64,000 bases of DNA, taken from Curvularia sp. ZM96 (Eukaryota > Ascomycota > Dothideomycetes > Pleosporales > Pleosporaceae). The notes beneath the pieces were generated by a model. That model worked only from the letters and a program-made list of their open reading frames with translations. It was not told the origin of the DNA and did not search any database. The stretch is from the NCBI GenBank assembly GCA_022457065.1, contig JAJGBQ010000008.1:868001-932000 (forward strand), given 5' to 3'. Shown piece after piece: positions 1 to 10,684 of this stretch (its first letter is position 1; every line of letters starts with the position of its first letter). The translations under genes and the position numbers were made by a program.

Positions 1-1488
1 TTTTATTCAAGACCTTTACTCTGAACACGCACGTCACAAAAGCCATTAGTCAAAGGTCTCCATACAAAACTCTTATGTACACATTGCTTCACACCTCTTC
101 ATAGTTGGACTCTCTATACCTCCATTCAAGGGAAGACGAAGATAGCTCGTTACGAAACCGCCGCGAATAAGGTATACTGAGCCCAGGAAAGCCGATGAAT
201 CCTTCTACCTTGCGTCCAACCTCGAGGGGAACGAGTGCCTTACACTTCAGCGACCGGAGATGATGAAATTGGTCGCCGCCAGGCCAATTAGTACCGCGAC
301 ACGCTTCGCACACACTTGCCATTGACCAGACACCATTCCTCTTTCCGCAATGGCATTCCGCTCCACTAGAAAACCCACCAAGAGAGATAAGCCGAAGAAC
401 ATCGTGTCCTGACGCTCGCATCCGCACATCATCATCGCCGGTGAGGACGGGCAGGATTCTAGAGAATAGGATCCTTACAGATTCCATACACAAATCCCAA
501 ATGCAACGACTAATTGCAACTCTCTTACATTTAATGACCATAATAAGAACAGCCTTGCTGGATTGTTGCGCACCATCATTTGTATGAGGTACCCAATAGC
601 AAGGTGACGTCCTCTCCAAAGAGAGATGTTTATCGCAAACTCGTGTTACCTGCAATGATCGGTAACCGCGAGCCTTGACAAAACAGAGCAGAGAAAGCCC
701 CTTCTTCTGCAACTCTGCATACAGGTTAGCAGACTTCGCTTTACCGAAAAACCACCCTGTCTCACCCTCTAGAAAACAAGGGAAACCACTCTATGGACGC
801 AGCAGGGCCGCGCTGTCTGCGCTTTGCACCAGCTCCGTCAACTTCGCATTACACAACGCTATCCCCTGATTGTTCTGCTCCGCACCCCCGTTCGCAAATT
901 CAACGCTGCCATCGGCGTCGCCCATCTTTACGGTTACTACGGAATCGTGCTAACCGCAGTTGAAACAAAAAAGTATCTAGTAGAGCTCCACGTCGATCTA
1001 CCTGACTAGCACGCTGTGCGTAAACGAAACGGGAAAAGGATGGGAGGAACACTAATGCTACGAGGTGGCTATCCGCCTTACGTAGTCATTCCATGTCCTG
1101 CACAGCCCCTTAGCCCAATGACCAAGAAAGCGAAGACATCAATAAGGAAGGTACTAACAAACCCCTGTATTGCCTGAACACAGGCGCATAACTAAAGCGT
1201 TGTTGCCTGATCATGCACTGACGTACTTCTGACTGCGCCTCTGCCTATTCATAACGTGTATGTAGGGTGTGCCTAACATCGCCTAGCATGCAGCAGAAAA
1301 CCTGACGCTCTGCCTCACAACGGATTCGTTGCTATGTATATATATTTTGTCGACACTACTCGGTCGTTTCGCGTATTTCTATTCTCTTTCTGACTCCCCT
1401 ACTTTCCTAGCAAGACCTCTCAATCGCGATCCTGCTGGCTCCGCACCAAGGCAAGTGAGACACCTCGATTCACTCAATAAACGGAGAT
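1..1488. other. No clear gene; one 207-codon open frame on minus strand (89-712)
   Basis: The only long frame is 89-712 on the minus strand. It is rich in Cys, Arg and Ser, matches no family I know, and a frame this long is borderline for chance in 64 kb. I do not call it a gene. The 700 bases upstream of the zinc-finger start show no other signal. Confidence 0.3.
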
Positions 1489-2276
1489 ATGTCTAGTCCA
1501 GCCAGTTTGAACTCTCAAGCTGGTGACGACGACAGATCCCTGCGGAAGAACCACAGCTACAAACGCGCCGAAGAGCCGCCGCGCAATGAGGACGGCAAGA
1601 TGGTCTGCAAATACCAAGAGTGCCACGGCACATTATTTGATCGCAAGTGCGAATGGAGGTAAGCCTTTCCCGTCTACCCCGCAAACCTACTATTTTCAAG
1701 CAATTATATACTGACGTCTTTTGCAGCAAACACATGGACAAGCACGATCGCCCCTACAAGTGCAATGCCAAGGGTTGCGAAAAGCTCCAAGGATTCACCT
1801 ACAGTGGCGGCCTTCTTCGCCATGAGCGCGAGGTTCACAAGATGCACGATGGCAAAAAAAAGTCCCTTTTCTGCCCCTTCCCTGACTGCAAACGGAGTGC
1901 AGGCGCCGGATTCACGCGGAAAGAGAACCTGGACGAGCACATCCGCCGTGTCCATCGCAGAACGTCCATGTCAGCGGATCTGCATGGGCTAGTCATCCGC
2001 CGTGACATGGTTCGCCGCGAGATAGAAGGATCTCCTATCCGTGAGTCACGCGCCTCAGAGTCACCCTACAGTCGACCCATGGAATACCGCGACGAAGAGG
2101 ATACCAGCCTGAAGCGCAAGCGCGATATCTCTGACACTGAGATTGCTGGCCACCGTGACAATGACGAGATGCGCTCTGAGATCAAGCGCCTGCGACAAGA
2201 GAATGAGGAGAAGGACTCGCGGCTGAAGCAGCTGGAGCAGGCTGTCATGGCCCTGCAACAACAGACTCGTCGGTAA
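1489..2276 (+). CDS. C2H2 zinc finger protein with C-terminal coiled coil
   Basis: Two exons, 1489-1658 and 1727-2276, separated by a 68-nt intron (GTAAGC...TTGCAG), give 239 residues. Three C2H2-like fingers are visible: Cys40/Cys45 with His59/His63, Cys69/Cys74 with His89/His94, and Cys106/Cys111 with His128/His133, each finger having the long Cys-to-His loop of fungal C2H2 proteins. The intron splits the first finger, and joining the exons restores its histidine half, which is why the start at 1489 is chosen over a later ATG. The C-terminal 50 residues (EIKRLRQENEEKDSRLKQLE) form a heptad-like coiled coil that could mediate dimerisation. A nuclear DNA-binding role is likely from the family; the target is unknown. 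Confidence 0.85.
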
Positions 2277-3928
2277 TTGGCTCGTTTGGCACTGTTATGT
2301 TTGCCTTTCTTTGTTTGTTGTCCAGCATTTACTGTTGGCGGCCGCAAGAGCCGCTGGAGCGTAATTCCTTTTGTCTCTTTGATTCGTTTTCCTCAAGTAC
2401 ATTTGCTATCTGTGTTATTGAGCAAGGTCTATTGCGTTGTAGTATTACGGGATTAGACTATATATATGTATACATTTGATTAGTTATATAGTTGTATTTG
2501 ATATCCTTTTAGAGTAGGTAATGTAGCTCAATAGAGTGCAAGATATCAAGGGGCGACCCGCAACATGGTTTTGAAGAAGCTCAGAAGTAATAAATTGAGT
2601 GAAGGTGCATATCTACTCCGAAATGAAATCCCAATATGATCGGTCAGTCTAATCACGTGTCGCTACCACTACACCAAAATGGACACTTTGTCCGTTTAGG
2701 ACGCTTGTAGCGATTGCCTTTTACGTCTGAATACGTTTTCGTCCCTGGATGCTGGTCGCTCTCTGATTGCTTAAGCTCAATCACGTACTTGAACCGCTGC
2801 TAGTGCTTGTTGCAAGATAGTTGGTTCTTTTTCACTCGCGGCGCTTGATACGGCAATCATGGACGTTTGCACGTACTAGCCAGCCGCAGAATGCAATGGG
2901 TTGTGGCAGTGCAGTATTACCACGAGCGGCGTAGAAGGCGGTGCTTTACCTTGGGCGGGCCAACCTTACGACACTTAGCCACGCCACGTCCACTGCCATG
3001 AAGGCTGCTCTGCCGTTCGCGCTGGATGTGAAGGCTCTCAGCGTCATCACAGCAGTATTCTGTGCCACCTCAGCAGCAGCTAGCTTTACTTCCGGCCTCT
3101 CGCTCAGCGACGATGTTACCAGCGAAAACCAGGCATAGCCTATACGTGTCAACGAAGCCACCTCAACTTCGACAGGGGCAGATCAGTGTGGCATGAGTCA
3201 CTTTCAACTGATGTAGCCTCGCAGGATGCCTTGCCAGGTACAAGGGCACTCAACATCTGCCGTAACTGCTTACGTCTGATAGGTGACCCTTTCCATAAAC
3301 GCAGGGCACGGACTTCAAATGGGGAGACTGTGGCACAGTTAAACGCTGAATCAGCCTTGCCATATGGCTACCAGTACTGGACTACAGCATGAGAGGTCAT
3401 CACTCGAGCTTTGAAAACCCTTGGATCCATGCGTAAGCAAGCGATCATGCGTTGCACTCGTCTAACACGAGTAAATACGCCTTGCCGCAGTCGAACGCAA
3501 TGACCATGTACTTTATAGATATATAGTTCGGTCGTCATACACATTGAGATAAGAATATTGTCTTGGACAACTGTATATTCACTCTCTACACACGTTTACT
3601 TATAGTCGTAGAGGCAACTATTACACAACTGCACATCTATTGCATATCTGCTTTCAAAACATTCCCGCGCAATATTGACTAAGTATGACCATCCACACCA
3701 TGAAAAGGGTTTCAAGATACTAGGCAACAGGGACTAACCTTTGTCATCCAGGGTTTCAATCAACTCCATCACGCTGCAGTCTCCTATCGCCTGCTGCGTC
3801 TTCACCACACCGTGTGGTTTTTGTCAAAAAAAAAAAGGATTGCACGAGATAAACAGCACGGGAAGCAAATCCAAGGAAGAGAGAAACACAACACAAGATT
3901 GCTCTAAAGAGTAAAGAACACAAAAGCC
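2277..3928. other. Intergenic stretch without a supported gene
   Basis: Short open frames on both strands around 2940-3390 overlap one another and show no family resemblance. An A-run at about 3826-3836 lies about 90 bases before the next gene. I see no repeat shared with the rest of the window. Confidence 0.4.
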
Positions 3929-4621
3929 ATGGATAGGACTGGGTCTATTGATATCGACCAAGATGTCGATGACGTAAAGAACCAGCTTCCTCCTCTCCCT
4001 TCTCCATTGCCTACACCCCACAAGGAATTCGTCCACTGTGTTCCACCCAATGCACCTACATACCGTAAATTCAGCGTCTTCACCGCCGGCAGCATAGAAA
4101 TGGGCAATGCTGTCCAATGGCAGAGGCACATGAAGACCCTACTCTCTCACCTCCCTATTACCGTCTGCAATCCACGCCGAGGCCATTGGAACCCCAACAC
4201 TACGCCGCTCGCGCGCGACGAGGATTTCCGGACGCAGGTAGAGTGGGAGCTGGCCGCGCTCGAGCAAGTAGACGTCATCTGCTTCTTCTTCGACGTCATG
4301 ACTAAGAGCCCCGTCTCGCTGCTCGAACTGGGCCTCTGGGCGGGGTCGGGCAAGGTCGTCGTGTGCTGCGGTGATGAGTATTGGAAAGGCGGTAACGTGG
4401 AGCTGACGTGTCGCCGCTACGATATCCCCTTTGTCAAGTCGTTTGCTGAGCTCGTACCTGCGGTCGAGAAGATGCTGGTAGAGAAGGGAATGGTGCTCGA
4501 TGATAAGGGTGATTTGCCTGGAGAGAACGTGCACGTTGATAAGGAGAAGCCAAAGAAGAAGGCCGATCTGCAGAAACAGATCGATGAGCTTCAGGCGCAG
4601 CTTTCGAAGTCAAAGATGTAA
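3929..4621 (+). CDS. Nucleoside 2-deoxyribosyltransferase-like protein
   Basis: Single-exon 230-residue protein. Residues 48-175 resemble the fungal/bacterial nucleoside 2-deoxyribosyltransferase-like family (Nuc_deoxyrib_tr_2): FTAGSIEMG at 51-59 is the substrate-binding loop after strand 1, CNPRRGHW at 80-87 the family's NPRR motif, QVEWEL at 103-108, and SPVSLLELGLW at 127-137 carries the glutamate in the catalytic position of the fold. The last 30 residues, after a Lys-rich stretch (KPKKKADLQKQIDELQAQL), look like a short coiled coil. Characterised relatives with this fold cleave or exchange N-glycosidic bonds of nucleosides; the substrate here cannot be read. The first 40 residues are Pro-rich and probably disordered. 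The minus-strand frames overlapping it are shadows. Confidence 0.85.
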   Translation: MDRTGSIDIDQDVDDVKNQLPPLPSPLPTPHKEFVHCVPPNAPTYRKFSVFTAGSIEMGNAVQWQRHMKTLLSHLPITVCNPRRGHWNPNTTPLARDEDFRTQVEWELAALEQVDVICFFFDVMTKSPVSLLELGLWAGSGKVVVCCGDEYWKGGNVELTCRRYDIPFVKSFAELVPAVEKMLVEKGMVLDDKGDLPGENVHVDKEKPKKKADLQKQIDELQAQLSKSKM

Positions 4622-5384
4622 TCTAAGACTCTCTTTCTCTCTTAGCCTGTTTATGAGCACATCTCAATACATCCAAGTTAGCTTCCCGAATATAAATGTT
4701 ATCGGTTTGCTTTCCAGAAGTATCTGTGGTAGTTGGAGGGAATGTTGGCACCTCCTAGCATGGACCAATGTCGATCCCGTGTGCCAAAGAAGCCCGCCTC
4801 CCTGAGGTGGATGTGCAATCTAGCTTTGTAGTGGAATCACCAAGGCTGCATTTTACTCTCTAGTTGGTTTGCGTTGAGTATAGCTTAATGCTTTAGTATG
4901 CTACTGGTTTGATCGTTTCTGTTTTCTCGTAGCAAGCACAGTCTCGCAGACAAGCAAAGGCCGTCTGCATCCAAGATTCGCAGTGTCTGGCCCCGAAGCC
5001 AGCCTTTCATGTTCCTGCCTGGCTACTCCTCTGTACAGCAGCAGTGCCTTATGTTGGTTCGTGGCAGCTCATTGTGCGCCCACTACAACACCCACAGCGT
5101 TGCAGTCGCAGCTTTCCGTGCACACACAATTGAGCCTCGCTATGTACACACAACTGACTGTGACAACATTGTTCAAACTGCAACTCTCTATACTTATACC
5201 AACACTGTTCAAACTGCAACGCTCTCTATACTTATACCAACACTTGATCGTCATTCTTGTCCCAACTCACACTACGACTCACACTTCAACATCAACCACG
5301 CTTGCTATTTTTCAAAAAGTCACTCCGTTACCCAAGCCTGAGATGGCTGATCTTATGTCAGTTTCCCTGTAGACTTTTGGGGAG
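4622..5384. other. Intergenic stretch with a 36-bp tandem duplication
   Basis: No gene is supported. A 36-bp unit beginning GTTCAAACTGCAAC is repeated almost exactly at 5171-5206 and 5207-5244. Frames at 4983-5372 run through this low-complexity sequence and are not called. Confidence 0.5.
5171..5244. repeat. Two-copy 36-bp tandem repeat
   Basis: Two adjacent copies of a unit running from GTTCAAACTGCAAC to ATACCAACACT. The second copy has a 2-base insertion (gctctc for ctctc). It lies 140 bases before the F-box pseudogene. Confidence 0.85.
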
Positions 5385-6524
5385 ATGGCCGAGTATCTCC
5401 ACACCCCAGACCTATACTCACTCCTTCAAGCTAATCGCTGGTGCTTCGACAACACGCTTGGACTGCTGTACACAGCCGTTCAGCTGGGATCGCCGGATTC
5501 TTCCAAGGGCCTCTCCTTCCTCAAAAGCCTGACTGACACCGACAAGCCGTATCGTATCGAAAAGCTCAAAGAGCTCCGTGTGCATGGAACCAGCCCTGAG
5601 GATACGTCCACTGTGCCCCTGGGTCGCGACGGCAGCCATCTCGTGGAAGACCTGATTCAACAGTGCGTACGAAGCGACCGCTCTCGGGCTCTGAACACGC
5701 ATGCGCCTACGTCAGTGCAGCTTCTGTGGGCGGCCATTGGTACGCGGGCGCAGCTTGGAATGCCAGTGTTCCCTGCGCTCCGCAAGATGGTTGACCCGCG
5801 CGACACCCATGTGCCGCTCGTACAAACCCTAAAGCGTCTCGTCGTGTCGGGTAAGGACAATTAGACTGTCTACTTCGACCTTGCAGCTGTGGACGGCCAC
5901 GCCAAAGACCAGCTGGAGGAGTTGGTGGTGTCAGTGGTGGACATAGTGGAGCCACTGATGAGCCCCTTGCGCGCAGACTACTTCAAAGGTCTCCGCACCC
6001 TTGTGATACGCAACTCTACCCGTTACCCCTTAGCGGACTACCGCTCATTCGTAGCCTTGCTGAGCGCACAGTGTCCTGAGCTCGCGAAGATTGTTTGGGA
6101 TTATAACTACGTTGATTTCGACGATCCGCCCACGCCAACTCCCTAGCAGCATTAACCTGAGCTAGGCCAACTCACGGAAATCAAGCATACCAAGATCCAT
6201 AGCTAGCTTCTGCAGGCAAGCCTGTCCGATATGGACTTTTCGGACATGGACGACTCACTGCCCGCAAACTTGGAGACGCTCGTGTTGACTGGCTTGAACC
6301 TGAACGCCTACATCGCGGCCGACGACCCCTTCTCGCTGGAGCAACTCTGCGCACCACTGAAATCGCTGAAACGCGTTGGATTGCGGTTCGATTTCAACGA
6401 GGCCGATGTTTCCGCGCTCGTTCAACTTCTCAAGGTTGCCCAAGACACGCTGCGAAACATTGTGGCTAAAGGACGGTCGCTGGAATTGCGTGTGGGCATT
6501 TTTCTCTCACGGATAGATCGGTAG
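5385..6524 (+). pseudogene. F-box/LRR-like family pseudogene with four in-frame stops
   Basis: A single uninterrupted reading frame (380 codons) aligns along its length with the intact F-box-family protein at 14222-15802: SPDSSKG, PYR, LRV.G.SP.D, the VPL/PIV block, DFDD/DFND, PANLETLVLTGLN and the C-terminal GLRFDF block all match in order. It is broken only by stops at 5862 (TAG), 6144 (TAG), 6153 (TAA) and 6204 (TAG). Three of these (5862, 6153, 6204) align with glutamine in the intact paralogue, so CAG/CAA to TAG/TAA changes explain them. The F-box itself is shortened: the first recognisable residues match only the middle of the F-box of the paralogue. No frameshift is needed, which suggests point-mutational inactivation. 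Confidence 0.75.
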
Positions 6525-7727
6525 TTGCGATCTGTATCCTCCTTGTCTGTCACCATTAGGGTGTGCTAGGCCTACTAAATCAAGTATTTGCAGGCTCACG
6601 TGAAGCAATGCTTGCAACTGTACATGCTCTTTGTACTCTCTACCTTTAAGCATGAATCTTAAGTGTTGAACGGCCTTTTCACCAACCACGATCCGTTAAT
6701 ATATCTCGCACGCCATGTCTGTTTCAATCCCGCAAACCGTGTGCGAACACACCTTGAATTAGCGTGATCAAGTACCGAATAGTCAAGTTACAGTAGTTAC
6801 CATACATTCAAAACGTTCGGGCGGTTTACAAAGATGACGTATGGATAGGGCTTGATAGCGACTGTGCGTCTGGAGGACCCAGGAGGATGCATGAGACAAA
6901 ACGAGCCTGGACTAGTGGCTGGCAGCTAACGGGAAGTGTGGGGTAAAAGCCGCTGGGATCGCAGCCGCCGGCCTTGACAAGAATGCTGAGGAGGAGTGAG
7001 GCATATCGAGGGGTCGATGAATTAGGCAGGGTGGGCGCATCACACCGCAGACCAAGATCTCAGACATCCCAAGGCGTGCTGGGTTCTACTGTTGTTTTGT
7101 TCCCAAGCTAGCACAACGCCCGGCACAGTGAAGCGCGATGATAGATTGTTCTTCCAATCCTTGATTCCAGCTCTCGAAGCCCTACCTATCTTTATCGATG
7201 TGCCAAGGATTACGGAATTAGAGTCAAAGGGGGAGGTAGGCGCGAGGCGATAGGTGGCGGATGAGGGAGGACTAGGTGCAACGAGCACGGCCCGTGTACG
7301 CGTGGAGAGATTAGCCAATGGCGCTTTTCCGAGTCAATCTTATTAATGTTTAGAGGCCGAGACCCTCCGCATAAGTGTGATTAAAAGCTTTGAACCTCCC
7401 GTGCCTTGTGTCTACAATAAGTCTAATCGTTGCCATACAGACACTCGAATCTATCTTCAGCATATAGCAAGCACTTGACACGATGCACGACAATCTAGAT
7501 CGGATGAAGTCGTCAAGACATTAAGTTATATTGGGAGAATGTTTGAAGGTCAGGACTGCTCCACATTGTACTTTATGTACTACACTACAAGATACTAGTA
7601 CCGTAACAATTGTCAGAGATAGAGAAGGGACATCAATCGCTGAAGGCGTAGAAACAGCGGAGAAGATGGTGTTTGAAAGAGCGACCTTTGGCCATGGCAA
7701 AATCGGACATTGTCCGCGATGATCAGA
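6525..7727. other. Intergenic stretch without a supported gene
   Basis: Only short frames, such as 7040-7318 on minus. No transposon motif or repeat shared with other parts of the window was recognised. Confidence 0.4.
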
Positions 7728-8408
7728 CTAGCAGCTCGAGGTTTCTTGGCATCCCTTCTTGTCTTCCATCTCACTGCTGTTCAGGGAGATCTTATCAGTT
7801 TTAGACTTTAGCTTTGCTAAGTAAAGAGTCATATGCCGGGGCTGCTCTGGTTCGTCAATCTGTAAACTGTAGGCGTCAGGCGGTAAGGGGGGTGACCCTT
7901 GGGTTTCTCGGTCGGTCACTCCCATCAGTTTCCCCGAAAAGGGAACACCGTCTATCTCGCCCTTGACAGGTTTGCCGATGTATGAGATGATATCGAATTT
8001 ATAAAGTTTATCCGAAGGGGGTTTCTTCGCCTTCGAATCAGCCCTTTCAAGCTCAACCAGATTCTGGATATGAGACAAGATCCGATTCGCCGACGCAGAG
8101 ACAAGACCCTTTCCGCTCTCCAGTGCATGCATAAGGTGGCCGGTAAGTATTACGCTGTCGATAGCGATGATCGTTTCGGGAAAGTATTGAGAGTCATTAG
8201 AGCCGAAAATAAATTGGTATTGCGCCGGAGTAAGCTTGATATCTCCATTCTCAGTAATGTCTAGCGAGCCATTGCATATATTGTCTAGCTCCCCGATAAC
8301 CTTTGAAAGGTCTCGGTGCGGTGGCGGCGGTGGTGGCGGCGGTGGTGGCGGCGGTAGTGGTAGTAGCGACAGTAGTAGCGATAGTAGTAGCGTAGCAATA
8401 TTAGACAT
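7728..8408 (-). CDS. Hypothetical protein with poly-proline N-terminus
   Basis: 226-codon frame on the minus strand. Residues 1-30 are Leu/Ser then a run of about a dozen prolines, encoded by a trinucleotide microsatellite (GGC/GGT and AGT/AGC repeats at 8316-8395). From residue 33 on, the composition looks like a real folded protein: DLSKVIGELDNICNGSLDI, LTPAQYQFIFG, then a basic-acidic mix ending in SSEMEDKKGCQETSSC. I recognise no domain. The true start may lie after the proline run or in an upstream exon, because the Leu/Ser stretch is only translated repeat. It could be a remnant of a repeated gene. Confidence 0.5.
   Translation of the reverse strand: MSNIATLLLSLLLSLLPLPPPPPPPPPPPPHRDLSKVIGELDNICNGSLDITENGDIKLTPAQYQFIFGSNDSQYFPETIIAIDSVILTGHLMHALESGKGLVSASANRILSHIQNLVELERADSKAKKPPSDKLYKFDIISYIGKPVKGEIDGVPFSGKLMGVTDRETQGSPPLPPDAYSLQIDEPEQPRHMTLYLAKLKSKTDKISLNSSEMEDKKGCQETSSC
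8316..8395. repeat. Trinucleotide microsatellite (GGC/GGT, AGT/AGC)
   Basis: Consecutive ggtggcggcggt-type triplets followed by agtagtagcgac-type triplets. They encode the poly-proline and Leu/Ser runs of the minus-strand frame. Confidence 0.9.
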
Positions 8409-10266
8409 CGTTTCTGGAGAGTAGAAAATAGCAGAGTATGGTGTTGTGTCAAGTGATGATTATAAAAAACAGAATGCGGGATGTAGTTGACGGCAAGCCT
8501 GGAGATGAAGGGGTACTTATAGCAACCCCCCTCTGCGAAGGATTATGTCGCCTCATCCTTTTATCGCCTTGTTGAGCTCTCTGTCCTTCTTTTGCCTTTT
8601 TGCCTTTTTGCCTTGTTTGCCTAGATTTTCTTTCAGACGTCCTGGACCGTTCTGGAGCATCGACATGGTGTACCAGGCATCCATTACGTGCTGCCTGAAA
8701 GGAGTCAGATCCTAGTCCGCCAACGCAAAGCGCTAATCTCCACGCATCGAAGCGAAGCGGTGGCGTGCCTGGCCATTTCACATGTTGAGATGCACGTTCT
8801 AGCGCATCTATAAACTTGCATAGTATTGATCAATTCCGCCATACGCATTTGATGACGCTTTTCTTAGTTTCCCGCATACAGCAATTTCTTGCATCCGAAA
8901 TAGGGTAGTATTCTTTCATACAGGCCGCCCTTGCGATTAGCATCTCCACGGGCAAGTGCTTAACCCTGAGCAGCATCCTCATCCGAACGAACTTCTGTGC
9001 AGCTCGATATCTTCTGTATTGCGTCTCCGGTGTCATATAGCCACTTGGCAGTCTCAGTCAACCCACTCCAGGCTCTTCTCGGCACGTGTCATATCTTGAT
9101 GGTGCGTATGATTATCATTCTGATAATCCAAAGCGGTAGGTAGTGCGACAAAGGACTTCTACGCCTTCGCCATACAAAGCTCAAGATTCTGTGTCGATCG
9201 CAATCTGGTGTTCGCTCGTAGCGCCAGTGGCTTGTTGTAAGGCACGCCGCTTCGCGCTGCATTATGCTAGTTATACATATCTGGAAGTGTGGCCTGGCCC
9301 TTGTCCTAAAAGGATTCTTTACATGACAATTTGCCTTCGATGACTCCTTGCGTGCCACTAGCCGTGACAGCGGGCGTGGGTGTGGTGGAGCGAAGAGACT
9401 GCTTCCTCCAATCCCTAGTGTCTGCACCGGTTGCGTACGGCGGTGAACACGTTTCACACCAATCAACACAATGTGCATACGACTCGCTCAGGGGTCAGCC
9501 CCTATAGTCATGGCGCTCGGCGTGCCATGCGGGGGCGAAGACAGTCCTCCGTTTGGCAGCGAAGGGCGTGCGAGAAACCGGTGAGCCGAGGACGGAACGC
9601 CACGCGGCAAGCCGTTGAACGTGCAGATTAAGTACTGTGATTGGGACAAAAGGGAAACGTAGACTGCCGCCTGACTGGGTTGTTGATGCTTTGGCCAAAA
9701 AGCGTGGCGCCAATCGTCTGTGCTTTCTAGCCATCGGCATGGTCTACCTCGCCGTTTACAGGACTTCATGTCCCTTCACAGGACGTGGTGTAGACGCCTG
9801 AAGACAATTCTGCCGACACATGCAGCGGAACATCGAAGGATGTGATGTCTTCCACGCTAGGTTATGCGACATGGATCTTTGGGTTTGTGACAGCCTAGTT
9901 CTGTAACCTATACTGCATGACAGCCTTTAGAAGCGGTAAAAGCCCCTAGTAAAGCTGCAAGGTCATCTATCCGCAAAGACCAGCTTATGATCCGATAGGC
10001 TACTGAGTGGGGCAGAGGGACGATGCGGGAAAAATGCAGGACAACGCGTGCTAAGTTGCCCGATCACACAGTTAAGGCAAGTACGGGGAGTGCACAGTGC
10101 AAGTCATTGTTTACCTATATGAGCGTGTTCTCCTACGCTGTTTCACAGGCAGCTACTCTCCTTTACTAGATTCCGACACGTGACTCAACTTGCTTATCTT
10201 ATTTCCAAAGGGTGAGTTGATATACATTCACACTAATAACATCAACTTACGTTAACTCTAAGCACA
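8409..10266. other. Gene-free stretch
   Basis: No frame is convincing. Overlapping frames at 9089-9769 occur on both strands without family resemblance. At about 8580-8630 there is a TTTTGCC-rich tract resembling the TTGCC tracts of the dispersed repeats at 13.3, 39.9 and 50.8 kb, but the flanks do not align clearly. Confidence 0.35.
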
Positions 10267-10684
10267 ATGACACTGCAAGAATTCCGAGAAGGTCCAACTG
10301 TGAAGGTTTCAAACAGCGAATGGAGAGTCTACGAATATATTCTGGGGTCTTCCCAGCACGTAGATGAGGTACAAGGTCTTTCGGGCACAATTACCGGTAA
10401 AGACCCCGGAGAAAGGATCACAAAGGAGGTGTTCAAATCCATGAAAACGGTAAGTTACAGCTACTTTGGAACCTAATTATATGATTCTAATCCTGTAGTA
10501 ATAGCTTCGACTTGTTGCGGTTAATCAACATCAAACTTTGCTCGTTCTATACCAACTAGCGGGATCCGAGGAAGTGCAGAAGGGATTCATAACAATTGAA
10601 GATGCCAACGAGATTGATAAAGCATGGAACGAGGCACCAATATTCGTTCGCGCCATTGCTTCGTTTACAGCACGGTTGTGGTGA
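10267..10684 (+). CDS. Small hypothetical protein, two exons
   Basis: Exons 10267-10449 and 10505-10684 with a 55-nt intron (GTAAGT donor, a ctaat branch-like box, AATAG acceptor) give 120 residues without a stop. The upstream acceptor CTGTAG would bring two stops into frame, so the second AG is chosen. The protein (EWRVYEYILGSSQHVDEV at the N-terminal part, EDANEIDKAWNEAPIFVRA near the end) has an ordinary soluble composition and no domain I know. A further donor-like GTGAGA overlaps the stop, so a longer gene is possible. It is isolated between gene-free stretches. Confidence 0.5.

Noticed and set aside
89..712. 207-codon minus-strand frame as a gene
   Set aside because: Length is within chance for 64 kb, composition is Cys/Arg/Ser-rich like antisense sequence, and no domain or intron pattern supports it.
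4139..4534. 131-codon minus-strand frame opposite the deoxyribosyltransferase-like gene
   Set aside because: It is a shadow of a strongly recognisable coding region.
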